Shown: positions 37,767 to 47,716, numbered from the stretch's first letter. The stretch is DNA of 64,000 nucleotides from JABDKJ01 sp964609215 (GCA_964609215.1 CAZSQZ010000009.1:1-64000); one strand, 5' to 3'. Made by a program: numbers and translations. The notes: generated from the sequence alone by a model not told the origin.

Positions 37767-38273
37767 ATGTTAGCACTAAGAATCGCCACAAAAAAAGATG
37801 CATCGGAAATTGCTCAGTTGGGTGCAGTCGCATTTAAACATTATTTTGAAAATGATAATAACAGAGAAGAGCTTCTTCCTTATCTTAAGAAAGCTTTTTC
37901 CGAAGAAGCAATATTGAAAGAATTTGAGGCAGATAAAAACCACTTTTTACTTGCGGTTGAGGAAGACAAAGTATTGGGCTTTGCAAGGTTATGGGAGGAT
38001 TTGGATGAAAATGCCCCTGATAACTCCTTGAAGATGGAACGTTTGTATTTATGGCCGAAAGAGGTAGGGAAGGGTGTGGGAGCCTTTTTAATGAGGCAAT
38101 CCATAGAGCTTGCAAAATCGGAGGGATATAAAACACTTTGGTTGCAAGTGCTAAGACCGAACAAGTTGGCGCATGGCTTTTACCTAAAATGGAATTTCGA
38201 AGAATTTCATCAATCACCCGGAAAATTTAAAGGTGATAATGAAATTGATTTATGGATGAAAAGAAAGATTTAA
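37767..38273 (+). CDS. GNAT-family N-acetyltransferase
   Basis: A ~168-residue acetyltransferase. The acetyl-CoA loop is seen in GVGAFLMRQSIELAKSEG near residue 100 (GNAT motif A: Q/RxxGxG/A variant KEVGKGVG). I use the ATG at 37767 (MLALRIATKKD) because the longer TTG-started frame overlaps the preceding gene. Substrate unknown. Confidence 0.8.
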   Translation: MLALRIATKKDASEIAQLGAVAFKHYFENDNNREELLPYLKKAFSEEAILKEFEADKNHFLLAVEEDKVLGFARLWEDLDENAPDNSLKMERLYLWPKEVGKGVGAFLMRQSIELAKSEGYKTLWLQVLRPNKLAHGFYLKWNFEEFHQSPGKFKGDNEIDLWMKRKI

Positions 38274-38779
38274 GGTTTTTCTTTGGCTCTTGGACCAAGT
38301 TCGATTACTTCTAAATCCCTGAGATTTCCGGCATCAATTTTAAACCGAAGTAAAGTTCTCATTTTGTGAAACCCGTGTCTTCCAGCAGCACCTGGATTCA
38401 TGTATAACATTCTCAATCTCTTGTCCATTTGCACCTTGCAGATATGAGAATGACCACAAACAAAAATATCAGGCGGACTTGCTTTTAATGCTTCTCTAAT
38501 TCTGTAATCATAAGCATAGACTGGACCACCAATATGGGTAATCCAAACTTTCATGCCCTCACAAATGAAACGATTGTGCAAGGGAAATTCGGAACGTATT
38601 TTTGCATTGTCAATATTGCCATAAACCCCCTTTACAATTGCCAATTCTGCCAATTGATCCATTACTTCGATCTTGCCAATATCACCAGCATGCCAAATTT
38701 CATCTACCCCTTTGAAATGATGAAGTATTCTGTCATCCATATATGAATGCGTATCTGATATTAGTCCTATTTTTTTCAT
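38270..38779 (-). CDS. YfcE/MJ0936-type metallophosphoesterase
   Basis: A 169-residue calcineurin-like phosphodiesterase. Metal residues: ISDTHS at 6-11, HAGDIG near 31, YGNID near 54 and FVCGHSH near 105, in family order. It could act on cyclic nucleotides or phosphodiesters. It converges with the GNAT g ene (4-base overlap of ends). Confidence 0.85.
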   Translation of the reverse strand: MKKIGLISDTHSYMDDRILHHFKGVDEIWHAGDIGKIEVMDQLAELAIVKGVYGNIDNAKIRSEFPLHNRFICEGMKVWITHIGGPVYAYDYRIREALKASPPDIFVCGHSHICKVQMDKRLRMLYMNPGAAGRHGFHKMRTLLRFKIDAGNLRDLEVIELGPRAKEKP

Positions 38780-38924
38780 TTAGTTAAAGAACCTACTTGC
38801 TTATTAGAAATCCTATTGCTAGAGAGGTACCATAGCCTTTGAAGACAAAAATCAATTTCGTCAAAAATAGAAGCAAAATGAAAATATTGAGAATATCCCA
38901 CGGAAAAAATCGCACTTTTGCGAA

Positions 38925-39674
38925 GTGGCAAGGTATTTCTTGAAAATAGCGTATGATGGCAGCCAATATCACGGATGGCAAGTCCAGGAAAATGCACATT
39001 CCATTCAAGCTGAAATAAATGGAGCATTACAAAAGCTATTAAGCGATAAGGAAATTTATGTTGTGGGTTGCGGAAGAACTGATGCGGGCGTGCATGCGAG
39101 TGAATTTTTTCTGCATTTTGATACGGAAAAGGATTGTAGTAACAGAGAAAATTTGATCTATCGTTTGAATCAAATTTTACCTAAGGATATTGTGGTATTC
39201 GATTGGATTAATGTTGCAAATGAAGCACACAGTAGATTTGATGCTTTATCAAGGACCTATCAATATCATATCATTCAATTTAAAAACCCTTTTAACCAAG
39301 ACTATGCAGCTTTTTTTCCGAAAGGATTGAATTTGGATAAAATGAATGAAGCCGCTGGTATTCTTGAGTGTTATAAGGATTTTACTTCATTTAGTAAGTT
39401 GCACACAGATACACATACCAATGATTGTGAGGTGCATTATGCTAAATGGTTCGTTCAGGAAGATGAGCTTATATTTGAAATAAAAGCAAATCGCTTTTTA
39501 CGAAATATGGTGCGCGCTTTGGTAGGAACATGTATTGAAGTGGGTAAGGGAAAAATGGAAATAGATTCCTTTAAGAAAGTTATAGAAGCAAAAGATAGAA
39601 GCCAAGCAGGTAGTTCTGTCCCAGCGAAAGGATTGTTTCTGACCAAGGTTGAATATGATTATGTTGGTTCCTAG
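38925..39674 (+). CDS. truA: tRNA pseudouridine synthase A
   Basis: Makes pseudouridine at positions 38-40 in the tRNA anticodon arm. The 249-residue protein shows YDGSQYHGWQ near residue 9, the catalytic aspartate in GRTDAGVHA near 50 and FLRNMVRALV near 188. It starts at GTG. It is interesting in a window with several unusual anticodon arms, but this is a core gene in most bacteria. Confidence 0.93.
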   Translation: MARYFLKIAYDGSQYHGWQVQENAHSIQAEINGALQKLLSDKEIYVVGCGRTDAGVHASEFFLHFDTEKDCSNRENLIYRLNQILPKDIVVFDWINVANEAHSRFDALSRTYQYHIIQFKNPFNQDYAAFFPKGLNLDKMNEAAGILECYKDFTSFSKLHTDTHTNDCEVHYAKWFVQEDELIFEIKANRFLRNMVRALVGTCIEVGKGKMEIDSFKKVIEAKDRSQAGSSVPAKGLFLTKVEYDYVGS

Positions 39675-39822
39675 TTCCTAGTTTGGGATTACTAATTCCT
39701 AATAATTAACCACTAACTATCCATTCAGCTATTAATCATTAACCATTAATTCTCAATTATTACCATAAGTCTTAACAGACTACTCCAAAAAAATCCAATA
39801 AAGCAATTATCTTCGTGCTCTG

Positions 39823-41583
39823 ATGGCGGCAGTAAGCGGAAAGGCATTTGATTCACAGATTTTTTGGCGGTTAATGAGCTATGCAAGACCTTATCGCATA
39901 AGGTTTTGGCTGACCCTTGGTTTAACCCTTTTTTTAGCGACTATTGGTCCTTTAAAGCCTTATCTTATCATCCTTATTGTCAACGATTATATCGCAACAA
40001 AGGATATCGCAGGGCTGACGAACTGGTCCTTAATATATGTTGGAATCATTATTATTGAATCTCTGGTTACTTTCTTTCAGACCTATTCCGCAAATTGGAT
40101 AGGACAAAATATTATTCGTGATCTTCGAGTGAGTTTATATAATCATGTAGTTAATTTTAAACTCAAGTACTTTGACAATACGCCCATAGGAAGATTGGTC
40201 ACTAGGTGTGTTTCTGACATAGAAACTATTGCAGAAGTTTTCTCTTCTGGCATTTTGGTAATCATTGGAGATATTTTGAAATTGATCGTGATTGTTCTGA
40301 TCATGTTTTTGGTGAATTGGAAGTTTGCGTTGGTAGTATTAATTCCTGTACCCGTTCTTATTGTTGCCACCCGTATTTTTAAGAATGCTATTAAATCAGC
40401 TTTTCAGTCTGTTCGAACTGAAGTTTCTCGTTTGAATACTTTCGTTCAAGAACATATTACTGGAATGAGCGTTATTCAGATTTTCAATAGAGAAAAAGAA
40501 GAACAAAAGAAATTTAGAGATATAAACAAAAGACATAGAGACGCCCACATAAAATCTGTTTGGGCTTATTCTATCTTCTTTCCTGTTGTTGAAATTTTGA
40601 GTGCGATGTCAGTGGCCTTGCTGATATTTTGGGGGATAAAAGCAATAGATGATCCTATTGTATTAAAGCAAGACATATTTGGGCAAATTGTAGGCTTTGT
40701 AATGTTCATTTTTATGATGTACCGGCCCATTCGACAATTAGCAGATCGTTTCAACGTTTTGCAGATGGGAATGGTTGGAAGCGAACGTGTTTTTGAAGTT
40801 CTGGATACGGAATCTTCAATTGCCGAAGATGCTGAATTAAATGACTTAAAGATTCAAGGCAACATTTCATTTAAAGATGTTTGGTTTGCATATGTTGAAG
40901 AGAATTATGTGCTTAAGAATATTTCTTTCGATCTAAAGGCTGGAGAGACCATAGCCTTTGTTGGGGCAACTGGTGCAGGAAAATCATCTGTGATCAATTT
41001 GTTGAGTCGTTTTTATGAATTTCAAAAAGGGGAGATATTGGTAGAAGGGAGAGACTTAAGAAGTTTAGATAAGAACTTCCTTAGAAAGAATATTGCTGTG
41101 GTGCTGCAAGATGTATTCCTCTTCTCGGATTCTATCTTGAATAATATTACCCTTAATGATCCCAGTATTGACTTTGAACAAGTTGTAGCTGCTGCAAAAG
41201 CAGTTGGAGCCCATGATTTTATTATGAAATGCCCAGGTGGATACGACTATGATGTGAAGGAAAGAGGAGCAATGCTTTCAGTAGGACAGCGTCAACTTAT
41301 TTCGTTTATCAGAGCCTATGTGCATGACCCCAAGATTTTGGTTTTAGATGAAGCAACAAGTTCAGTGGATACAGAGAGCGAGATATTGATTCAAAATGCA
41401 ATTGAAAAACTGACAGAAAACAGAACATCCATAGTTATTGCTCACCGACTTTCAACCATCAAAAGAGCAAATAAGATTATAGTCTTAGAACAAGGAGAAA
41501 TTATCGAGCAAGGAACCCATTCAGAGTTAATTAATGCTAATGGCCACTACAAAAAACTGTATGATCTGCAGTTTAAACATTGA
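39823..41583 (+). CDS. ABC exporter, ATP-binding and membrane domains fused
   Basis: A 586-residue half-transporter of the MsbA/lipid-exporter type. Six membrane helices lie in ~25-310. The nucleotide-binding domain (~345-580) has Walker A GATGAGKSS near 382, signature LSVGQRQ near 485, Walker B ILVLDEATSS near 505 and the H-loop in IVIAHRLST near 540. It forms dimers that export lipids or drugs. A repeat array follows its stop codon. Confidence 0.9.
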   Translation: MAAVSGKAFDSQIFWRLMSYARPYRIRFWLTLGLTLFLATIGPLKPYLIILIVNDYIATKDIAGLTNWSLIYVGIIIIESLVTFFQTYSANWIGQNIIRDLRVSLYNHVVNFKLKYFDNTPIGRLVTRCVSDIETIAEVFSSGILVIIGDILKLIVIVLIMFLVNWKFALVVLIPVPVLIVATRIFKNAIKSAFQSVRTEVSRLNTFVQEHITGMSVIQIFNREKEEQKKFRDINKRHRDAHIKSVWAYSIFFPVVEILSAMSVALLIFWGIKAIDDPIVLKQDIFGQIVGFVMFIFMMYRPIRQLADRFNVLQMGMVGSERVFEVLDTESSIAEDAELNDLKIQGNISFKDVWFAYVEENYVLKNISFDLKAGETIAFVGATGAGKSSVINLLSRFYEFQKGEILVEGRDLRSLDKNFLRKNIAVVLQDVFLFSDSILNNITLNDPSIDFEQVVAAAKAVGAHDFIMKCPGGYDYDVKERGAMLSVGQRQLISFIRAYVHDPKILVLDEATSSVDTESEILIQNAIEKLTENRTSIVIAHRLSTIKRANKIIVLEQGEIIEQGTHSELINANGHYKKLYDLQFKH

Positions 41584-41595
41584 ATATATCCAAGT

Positions 41596-41797
41596 ACCCT
41601 TCGAGAACCTCAAGGTACTAGGTAGGACTCTCAAGATTGCACCCTGAAGTTCTCGAAGGGTGCTCACTAAGACTCTTCGAGGGGGTGTTCACAAAGTTCT
41701 CTAAATAGCTCACTGAATAATTGAAGTTTCTCACTGCGACTCTCAAAGAATACACCCTGAGGTTCCCGAAGGGTGCTCACTGAGGCTCTCGAAGTGA
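41596..41797. repeat. REP-like repeats downstream of ABC exporter
   Basis: About three related units built around ACCCTGARGTTCTCGAAGGGTGCTCACT, with TTCGAG/CTCGAA and ACCCT/AGGGT half-sites, occur at ~41596-41625 (inverted), 41640-41683 and 41753-41797. The last copy overlaps the ttcA stop region. They look like a repetitive extragenic palindrome family, with no transposase seen nearby. Confidence 0.65.
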
Positions 41798-42559
41798 GAT
41801 TTCACTTAGATTCTCAAAATCATAAAGTTTAGCATCCATTAAGTGAGAAGGTGAAACATTTTTAATTGCGTTGAAAATCACCTCTTTTCTTCCGGGTTGC
41901 ATTTCTTCCCATTCTGCTAGCATTTTCTTCACTCTTTGTCTTTGCATGCCATCTTGAGAACCACAAAGTGTACAAGGAATAATTGGAAATTCCATATGCT
42001 CTGCATATTCCGCAATCATTGCTTCTTTACAATATGCCAAGGGACGCAGAACAATATGTTTGCCATCATCGGTTCTGTACTTTGCGGGCATAGCCTCCAA
42101 CTTTCCGCTGAACATCAAGTTAAGAAATAGTGTTTCAATAATATCTTCCCTATGATGACCAAGAGCCAATTTATTACAACCCAACTCCTCTGCTGCTGAG
42201 TAAAGCGTTCCTCTTCTCAATCGTGAGCAAAGGCTACACATCGTTTTTCCTTCAGGTGTTTTGTCAACCACAATAGAATACGTGTCTTTTTCTACAATCT
42301 TATAGTTGACTCCAATTTTTTCAAAATAATTGGGTAAGATTTCTTCAGGAAACCCGGGTTGTTTTTGGTCCATGTTTACCGCAATAATTTCAAAATCATA
42401 GATTTCTGTAGCTTGCACATGCATGAGCATATCCAGCATAGTATAGCTGTCTTTTCCACCCGAAATGCACACCATTATGCGGTCACCTTTCTCAATCATG
42501 TTGAAGTCCTTAATAGCACTCCAAACTTTTTTCCTTAATTTCTTTTGAACCTGTTCCAA
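41777..42559 (-). CDS. ttcA: tRNA cytidine(32) 2-sulfurtransferase TtcA
   Basis: Thiolates C32 of certain tRNAs. The 260-residue protein has the PP-loop ISGGKDSY near 31 and the two CxxC motifs that hold the cofactor, CSLC near 116 and CTLC near 202. The C-terminal end lies in the REP-like repeat region (SLREPQ), so the stop may have been altered by repeat insertion. Another tRNA-modification gene of the neighbourhood. Confidence 0.92.
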   Translation of the reverse strand: MEQVQKKLRKKVWSAIKDFNMIEKGDRIMVCISGGKDSYTMLDMLMHVQATEIYDFEIIAVNMDQKQPGFPEEILPNYFEKIGVNYKIVEKDTYSIVVDKTPEGKTMCSLCSRLRRGTLYSAAEELGCNKLALGHHREDIIETLFLNLMFSGKLEAMPAKYRTDDGKHIVLRPLAYCKEAMIAEYAEHMEFPIIPCTLCGSQDGMQRQRVKKMLAEWEEMQPGRKEVIFNAIKNVSPSHLMDAKLYDFENLSEISLREPQ

Positions 42560-42611
42560 TGTGATGTAAAGGTAGTTTTTTAAATATCAAATTGATTAAA
42601 GAAGAAGGCTC

Positions 42612-45416
42612 TTAATCTTTGAATTTCCCTTTTAAATACCTTCCGGTAACCGATTTCTTTTCCTTCATCGCATCCTCAGGTAAACCCTCAAAAACAATAT
42701 GTCCTCCTTCTTCACCACCCACAGGCCCTAGGTCAATCATCCAGTCCGCACATTTGATAACATCTATATTGTGCTCAATAACAATAACCGAATGGCCTTG
42801 GTCAATCAATGCGAAAAGGGAGATCAATAATTTTCGGACATCATGAAAGTGCAAACCTGTTGTGGGTTCGTCAAAGATAAATAGGGTCTTTTCGGCTTTT
42901 TCCTTTTTGGATAAGAAGGATGCCAGTTTAATTCTTTGTGCTTCACCTCCTGATAATGTACTTGATGCCTGACCTAATTGCACATATCCCAAACCAACAT
43001 CTTGTAGTGGTTTTAATTTATTCAAGATTTTTTTGGAATAACTATTCTCTTCTATTTTGAAAAACACGATGGCTTCATCAACCGTCATTCTTAAAATTTG
43101 AGAGATGTTTTTATCGTGATATTCAACTTCTAAAACTTCTTCTGAAAAACGTTTGCCTCTGCATGTCTCGCATTCCAGAGTAATGTCTGCCATGAATTGC
43201 ATTTCAATCTTTACACTTCCCTCACCTTCGCAAGTTTCGCACCTTCCTCCGGAAACGTTAAATGAAAAATGGCTGGCTTTATAGCCCCTTATTTGCGCCA
43301 GTTGTTGTTTGGAAAACAAAGTTCTTATTTCGTCAAAAGCTTTGACATAGGTTACCGGATTGGAACGCGATGATTTCCCAATTGGATTTTGATCAACAAA
43401 TTCAACAGCGCCAATTCTGGAAAAATTTCCATTCATTTCGGAATACTCGCCAACTGCATCTGCATAGTTTCCTAATTTTCTTTGCACAGCAGGGTAGAGG
43501 ATGTCTTTTATCAAAGATGTTTTCCCTGAACCACTTACTCCAGTTACCACAGTAAGATTACCCAAAGGGATTTTTACATCTACATTTTTTAGATTGTTCT
43601 CTCGCGCACCTTTTATTTCAATGCATTCCTTCCAAGTTCTTTTCTTTTTAGGAACGGGAATAATTTCTCTACCCGTTAAATACTTTGCTGTTAAACTTTC
43701 TTTTTGATCAATCAACTCAGCATGAACTCCTTCAAAAACAACTTCACCACCATGATGGCCAGCTCCTGGCCCCATGTCGATAATGCGATCTGCAGCTTTC
43801 ATCATTTCTTCATCATGTTCAACTACTATCACAGTATTTCCTAAATCTCTCAGGGACTTAATCACGGATATCAAACGCTCGGTATCATGTGAATGAAGAC
43901 CTATACTCGGTTCATCAAGAATGTACATTGAACCGACTAAATTACTACCTAGAGAAGTTGCCAAATTGATGCGTTGAGACTCTCCACCAGAGAGCGTATT
44001 CGATCTCCTGTTTAAGGTTAAATAACCTAGTCCAACATCGCATAGGTACTCAAGCCTGTTTTTTACCTCTATTAATATTCTTGAAGCAATTGCTTCATCA
44101 TGTTTGCTGAGTTGGATGTCCTGAAAAAATTGAGAACATTTGGCGACAGCAATTTCCGTAAGTTCGTTTATGGATTTACCATCCACTTTGACATTATTGG
44201 TATCTGCTCTCAGCCGACTTCCTTTGCATTCGGGGCAGGTAGTTTTACCTCTGTAGCGTGAAAGCATTACTCGATATTGAATTTTGTAAGACTTGGATTC
44301 TACATATTCGAAGAAAGCATTTAAGCCATCAAAATGCTCATTACCCGACCATAGTAGTGCTATTTCCTCTTCACTAAGTTCATGAATGGGGCGGTGAATG
44401 GGAAAGTTAAATTTATCAGCTGCCATCATCAACTGATCCTTCCATAAACCCATTTTCTCTCCTTTCCAACAAACAATAGCTCCATCAAAAACCGAAAGTG
44501 TTTTGTTGGGAATTACCAAATCAGGATCAATACCTATTACCGATCCAAAACCTTCACAAGTTTGACATGCACCTAGAGGATTGTTAAAAGAGAAAAAATG
44601 CACACTGGGTTCAGTAAAAGTTATTCCATCAAGCTCAAATTTGTTGCTATAGTTTTTTTCGATATGCTTTTCTTCAAGGTCATATAAAAGAGAGATTTCA
44701 CCCCTTCCTTCAAAGAAAGCTGTTTCCAAAGAGTCCCCAATACGACTCAAATTTTCTTCACTTCGTTCAGCAGTAAATCGATCAATAACCAATTGAACAT
44801 CTCCTTTAGGAATTCTTTCGATATGCTGTATCTTTTCAATTTTACCATTGACTATTAATCTCACATAACCTTGCAACTCAAGAACTTTAATCTGTTCTTT
44901 TAAGCTTCTGTCGCCTGTATATATCGGTGCGATTAATACTATGCGAGTAGCTTCGGGTAATTTTATGATATCCTCCACGACATCTTCAACACGATCTCTT
45001 TTTACTTCTTTTCCCGAAACAGGAGAAATGGTTTTGCCTATTCTGGCAAATAACAATTTGAGATAATCGTAAATTTCTGTTGCTGTTCCCACTGTTGAGC
45101 GAGAATTTCTCGAAACTACTTTTTGCTCAATAGCTATGGCAGGAGAAATGTTTTCTATTTGATCTACATCTGGCTTATCAAGCCTGCCAAGGAATTGTCT
45201 TGCATAGGAAGAAAGGCTTTCAACATACCTTCTTTGCCCCTCTGCATATAACGTGTCAAAAGCCAAAGAAGATTTCCCTGATCCTGATAGTCCAGTTACC
45301 ACAACCAATTTGTTTCTGGGGATACCAACTGTAACATTCTTAAGATTATGCACTCGCGCGCCTTTAATCTTTATTTCAGCAATCTCTTTTTTCTCCTGTA
45401 TGGCTGCTTTCGGCAT
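42612..45416 (-). CDS. uvrA: Excinuclease ABC subunit A
   Basis: Damage-recognition ATPase of nucleotide excision repair, length 934. Two ABC modules: Walker A GLSGSGKSS near 36 and GVSGSGKTS near 635; ABC signatures LSGGESQR and LSGGEAQR; zinc modules with CQTCEGFG, CPECKGSR, CETCEGEG and CETCRGKR. All key parts are intact. It lies between ttcA and a promoter for the sigma factor gene. Confidence 0.96.
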   Translation of the reverse strand: MPKAAIQEKKEIAEIKIKGARVHNLKNVTVGIPRNKLVVVTGLSGSGKSSLAFDTLYAEGQRRYVESLSSYARQFLGRLDKPDVDQIENISPAIAIEQKVVSRNSRSTVGTATEIYDYLKLLFARIGKTISPVSGKEVKRDRVEDVVEDIIKLPEATRIVLIAPIYTGDRSLKEQIKVLELQGYVRLIVNGKIEKIQHIERIPKGDVQLVIDRFTAERSEENLSRIGDSLETAFFEGRGEISLLYDLEEKHIEKNYSNKFELDGITFTEPSVHFFSFNNPLGACQTCEGFGSVIGIDPDLVIPNKTLSVFDGAIVCWKGEKMGLWKDQLMMAADKFNFPIHRPIHELSEEEIALLWSGNEHFDGLNAFFEYVESKSYKIQYRVMLSRYRGKTTCPECKGSRLRADTNNVKVDGKSINELTEIAVAKCSQFFQDIQLSKHDEAIASRILIEVKNRLEYLCDVGLGYLTLNRRSNTLSGGESQRINLATSLGSNLVGSMYILDEPSIGLHSHDTERLISVIKSLRDLGNTVIVVEHDEEMMKAADRIIDMGPGAGHHGGEVVFEGVHAELIDQKESLTAKYLTGREIIPVPKKKRTWKECIEIKGARENNLKNVDVKIPLGNLTVVTGVSGSGKTSLIKDILYPAVQRKLGNYADAVGEYSEMNGNFSRIGAVEFVDQNPIGKSSRSNPVTYVKAFDEIRTLFSKQQLAQIRGYKASHFSFNVSGGRCETCEGEGSVKIEMQFMADITLECETCRGKRFSEEVLEVEYHDKNISQILRMTVDEAIVFFKIEENSYSKKILNKLKPLQDVGLGYVQLGQASSTLSGGEAQRIKLASFLSKKEKAEKTLFIFDEPTTGLHFHDVRKLLISLFALIDQGHSVIVIEHNIDVIKCADWMIDLGPVGGEEGGHIVFEGLPEDAMKEKKSVTGRYLKGKFKD

Positions 45417-45468
45417 AGTATTTGTTGCTATCTTAACAGAAATTAACGCACGAAATTAGACCTTTATA

Positions 45469-45499
45469 TTGACATTTAGGGTAAAAGAGTCTAAGTTTG
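45469..45499 (+). promoter_or_regulatory. Promoter of sigma factor gene
   Basis: TTG (45469-45471) is followed after 20 bases by TAAGTTTG (45492-45499), a good match to the Bacteroidota consensus. The transcript would have a long leader (about 170 bases) that begins near the TAATTGCATCGGA motif shared with the rho leader. Confidence 0.6.
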
Positions 45500-45675
45500 T
45501 ATAGTAATTGCATCGGAGGCAAAAAAAAATTGCTAAACATGTAATAAAATTTAAAATTTTGCGTTTAAATAAAAAGCGCAAGCTTATTGTCTAATTAAAA
45601 CAGAAAGAATTATTGCATAAAACTCTACTTTAAAAAGAAAGTTTTTTTACGAATTAATTAAAGAGAGGAATTATT

Positions 45676-46263
45676 ATGCAAAGTTCTGGATTAGCCGATC
45701 AGGTTCTGATCAAAAAGTACATCAACGGTAACGAAAAAGCATTTGAGGTGTTATTAAATCGCCACAGAAATAAGGTGTATACACACGTTTATTTAATGGT
45801 GAGAGATAATGACCTTGCAGATGATATTTTTCAAGACGCATTTATTAAGGTTATAAATACCTTAAAGTCAGGTAAATATAACGAAGAAGGAAAGTTTCTT
45901 CCCTGGGTAATTCGAATTGCGCATAATCTGGTTATTGATCATTTTAGAAAATCTAAGAAAATGCCAAAAGTGCGTGAAGATGAGGAATATAGCCCCTTTG
46001 CCACCATTGAAAATGAGGACATGAATGTTCAGGATGAAATGATTACTGATCAAATTCATTCAGATTTGAAACATTTGGTCGAATTATTACCAGATGAACA
46101 GAAGGAGATTATACTTCTAAGACATTATATGGGTATGAGTTTTAAGGATATTGCGGATAGAACTAACGTGAGTATTAATACTGCTCTTGGTCGCATGCGT
46201 TATGCTTTAATTAACCTTCGAAAGATGGTTGAAGAAAAAGAAATCATTCTTACCCAATCATAA
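45676..46263 (+). CDS. ECF-type RNA polymerase sigma factor
   Basis: A 195-residue sigma-70 family factor with region 2 (~20-95: DIFQDAFIKV, RIAHNLVIDHFRK) and region 4 (~130-190: LPDEQKEIILLRHYMGMSFKDIA with the helix-turn-helix). This is the short Bacteroidota type. No anti-sigma gene is adjacent, so it is probably controlled at the level of expression. It has a long leader. Confidence 0.9.
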   Translation: MQSSGLADQVLIKKYINGNEKAFEVLLNRHRNKVYTHVYLMVRDNDLADDIFQDAFIKVINTLKSGKYNEEGKFLPWVIRIAHNLVIDHFRKSKKMPKVREDEEYSPFATIENEDMNVQDEMITDQIHSDLKHLVELLPDEQKEIILLRHYMGMSFKDIADRTNVSINTALGRMRYALINLRKMVEEKEIILTQS

Positions 46264-46325
46264 TTTGATTTCATTTTATAGAGATCGAATTATGCAATAA
46301 TTTGGTTAGTTTTGGTTAGTTCGGA

Positions 46326-46358
46326 AGGCCCCATGGAGAATATCTGTGGGGCTTTTGT
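46326..46358 (+). terminator. Intrinsic terminator after sigma factor gene
   Basis: GCCCCA and TGGGGC form the stem, followed by TTTTGTTTTG. It ends the sigma factor transcript. Confidence 0.7.
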
Positions 46359-46397
46359 TTTGTCTTGGTACTTATTGTTCTTGAAAAAATATTTTCG

Positions 46398-46431
46398 TTT
46401 CGAACCTCGAGCGAAGCTGAGAGGTACGAAA
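46398..46431. repeat. Imperfect palindrome between sigma factor and metH-like gene
   Basis: TTTCG-AACCTC and GAGAGGT-ACGAAA flank a 10-base centre. It resembles a short REP-like unit; no gene is present here. Confidence 0.4.
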
Positions 46432-46470
46432 TGATAGAATTTAACTACGATTTTTTAGTTCCAATTTGAC

Positions 46471-47481
46471 TCAAATAGAAATGCTTGCAAGAGAAATATT
46501 CCTCGGCTGATAATTCTTTGCAGTTTCTGCCATAGCTCGAATATGATCTGGAGTTGTTCCGCAGCATCCACCTAAAATATTTACTAAGCCATCCTTTAAA
46601 TATTCTTCAACTTGATTTTTCATTTGCTCAGGGCTCTCATCGTATTCCCCCATTTCATTAGGTAAACCAGCATTTGGATAAGCAGAAACAAATACATTAG
46701 ACTTTCTTGCAAGTACTTTTACATAAGGAGTCAATTGATCAGCACCTAAAGCGCAATTGAAACCGATAGAGAGTAGATTGATGTGTGACAATGAAATAAG
46801 AAAGGCCTCTGCAGTTTGCCCAGAAAGTGTTCTTCCGCTTGCATCTGTGATTGTTCCTGACGCCATTAAGGGAAGTTCAACATTCTTTTCTCTAAAGACT
46901 TGTTTGATGGCAAAAAAAGCTGCTTTGGCATTTAAAGTGTCAAAAATGGTTTCAACCAGCAACAAATCGGCTCCACCATCAATTAATCCTCGGGCTTGTT
47001 CAGAATATGCATCAACCAATTCGTTAAATGTAATCGCTCGATACCCAGGGTCATTTACATCAGGTGATAATGATGCTGTTTTATTGGTAGGTCCTAGTGC
47101 TCCTGCAACCCATCTAGGCTTTTCTGGATTTTCTTCCGTCTTCTTTTTAGTTGCTCTTTTTGCTATTTCTGCAGCAGCTTTATTTAATTCATAAACAACA
47201 GATTCCAATCCGTAATCTGCTTGTGCGATACTGGTTCCACTAAAGGTGTTGGTTTCAATAATGTCTGCTCCTGAATCTAAAAATTCTTTATGAATTCCTT
47301 CAATGATCTCAGGCTTTGTTAAACAAAGAATATCATTGTTCCCTTTTAAAGGATGCGTGTGATTCTTGAAAATGTCACCGCGAAAACCTTCTTCACTCAA
47401 AGGGTGTTTTTGAATCATAGTTCCCATGGCACCATCCAAGATGAGAATGCGATCTTCTAAAACTTTGCGTATATCAACCAT
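46471..47481 (-). CDS. Homocysteine S-methyltransferase domain (split MetH N-terminal part)
   Basis: A 336-residue protein equal to the N-terminal homocysteine-binding domain of cobalamin-dependent methionine synthase. The zinc ligands are a cysteine in IGFNCALG near 244 and the GGCCGT pair near 308. The folate, cobalamin and activation domains are missing, as in split MetH of many Bacteroidota, so a separate gene should carry them elsewhere. It overlaps the upstream 80-residue gene by 8 bases. Confidence 0.85.
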   Translation of the reverse strand: MVDIRKVLEDRILILDGAMGTMIQKHPLSEEGFRGDIFKNHTHPLKGNNDILCLTKPEIIEGIHKEFLDSGADIIETNTFSGTSIAQADYGLESVVYELNKAAAEIAKRATKKKTEENPEKPRWVAGALGPTNKTASLSPDVNDPGYRAITFNELVDAYSEQARGLIDGGADLLLVETIFDTLNAKAAFFAIKQVFREKNVELPLMASGTITDASGRTLSGQTAEAFLISLSHINLLSIGFNCALGADQLTPYVKVLARKSNVFVSAYPNAGLPNEMGEYDESPEQMKNQVEEYLKDGLVNILGGCCGTTPDHIRAMAETAKNYQPRNISLASISI

Positions 47482-47716
47482 TTTGTTTTTCAGCTTGACG
47501 CACTTTATACATATTGAAAAAAAGAATGCCTAAAAGTATATAAGGAATAACCATTAAAATGTAAATCCCCTTGTTTATTCCGTTTCCCATTTCAACTTTA
47601 TTGACAGGCGTCATTCCACTTTCAACAACAGCCTTGCACATGGAACATTGGGCGTCTATATCTATGCTCAAGAAAAAAGAGAAAACAAATAATATGATGA
47701 TGATTTTACCTTTCAT
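47474..47716 (-). CDS. Small conserved membrane protein
   Basis: An 80-residue protein: signal-like helix at 3-21, CSMCKAVVES with a CxxC pair near 25, and a membrane helix at ~50-68. It is a recurrent small Bacteroidota protein of unknown function. It overlaps the start of the homocysteine methyltransferase gene by 8 bases, implying coupled translation. Confidence 0.6.
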   Translation of the reverse strand: MKGKIIIILFVFSFFLSIDIDAQCSMCKAVVESGMTPVNKVEMGNGINKGIYILMVIPYILLGILFFNMYKVRQAEKQNG

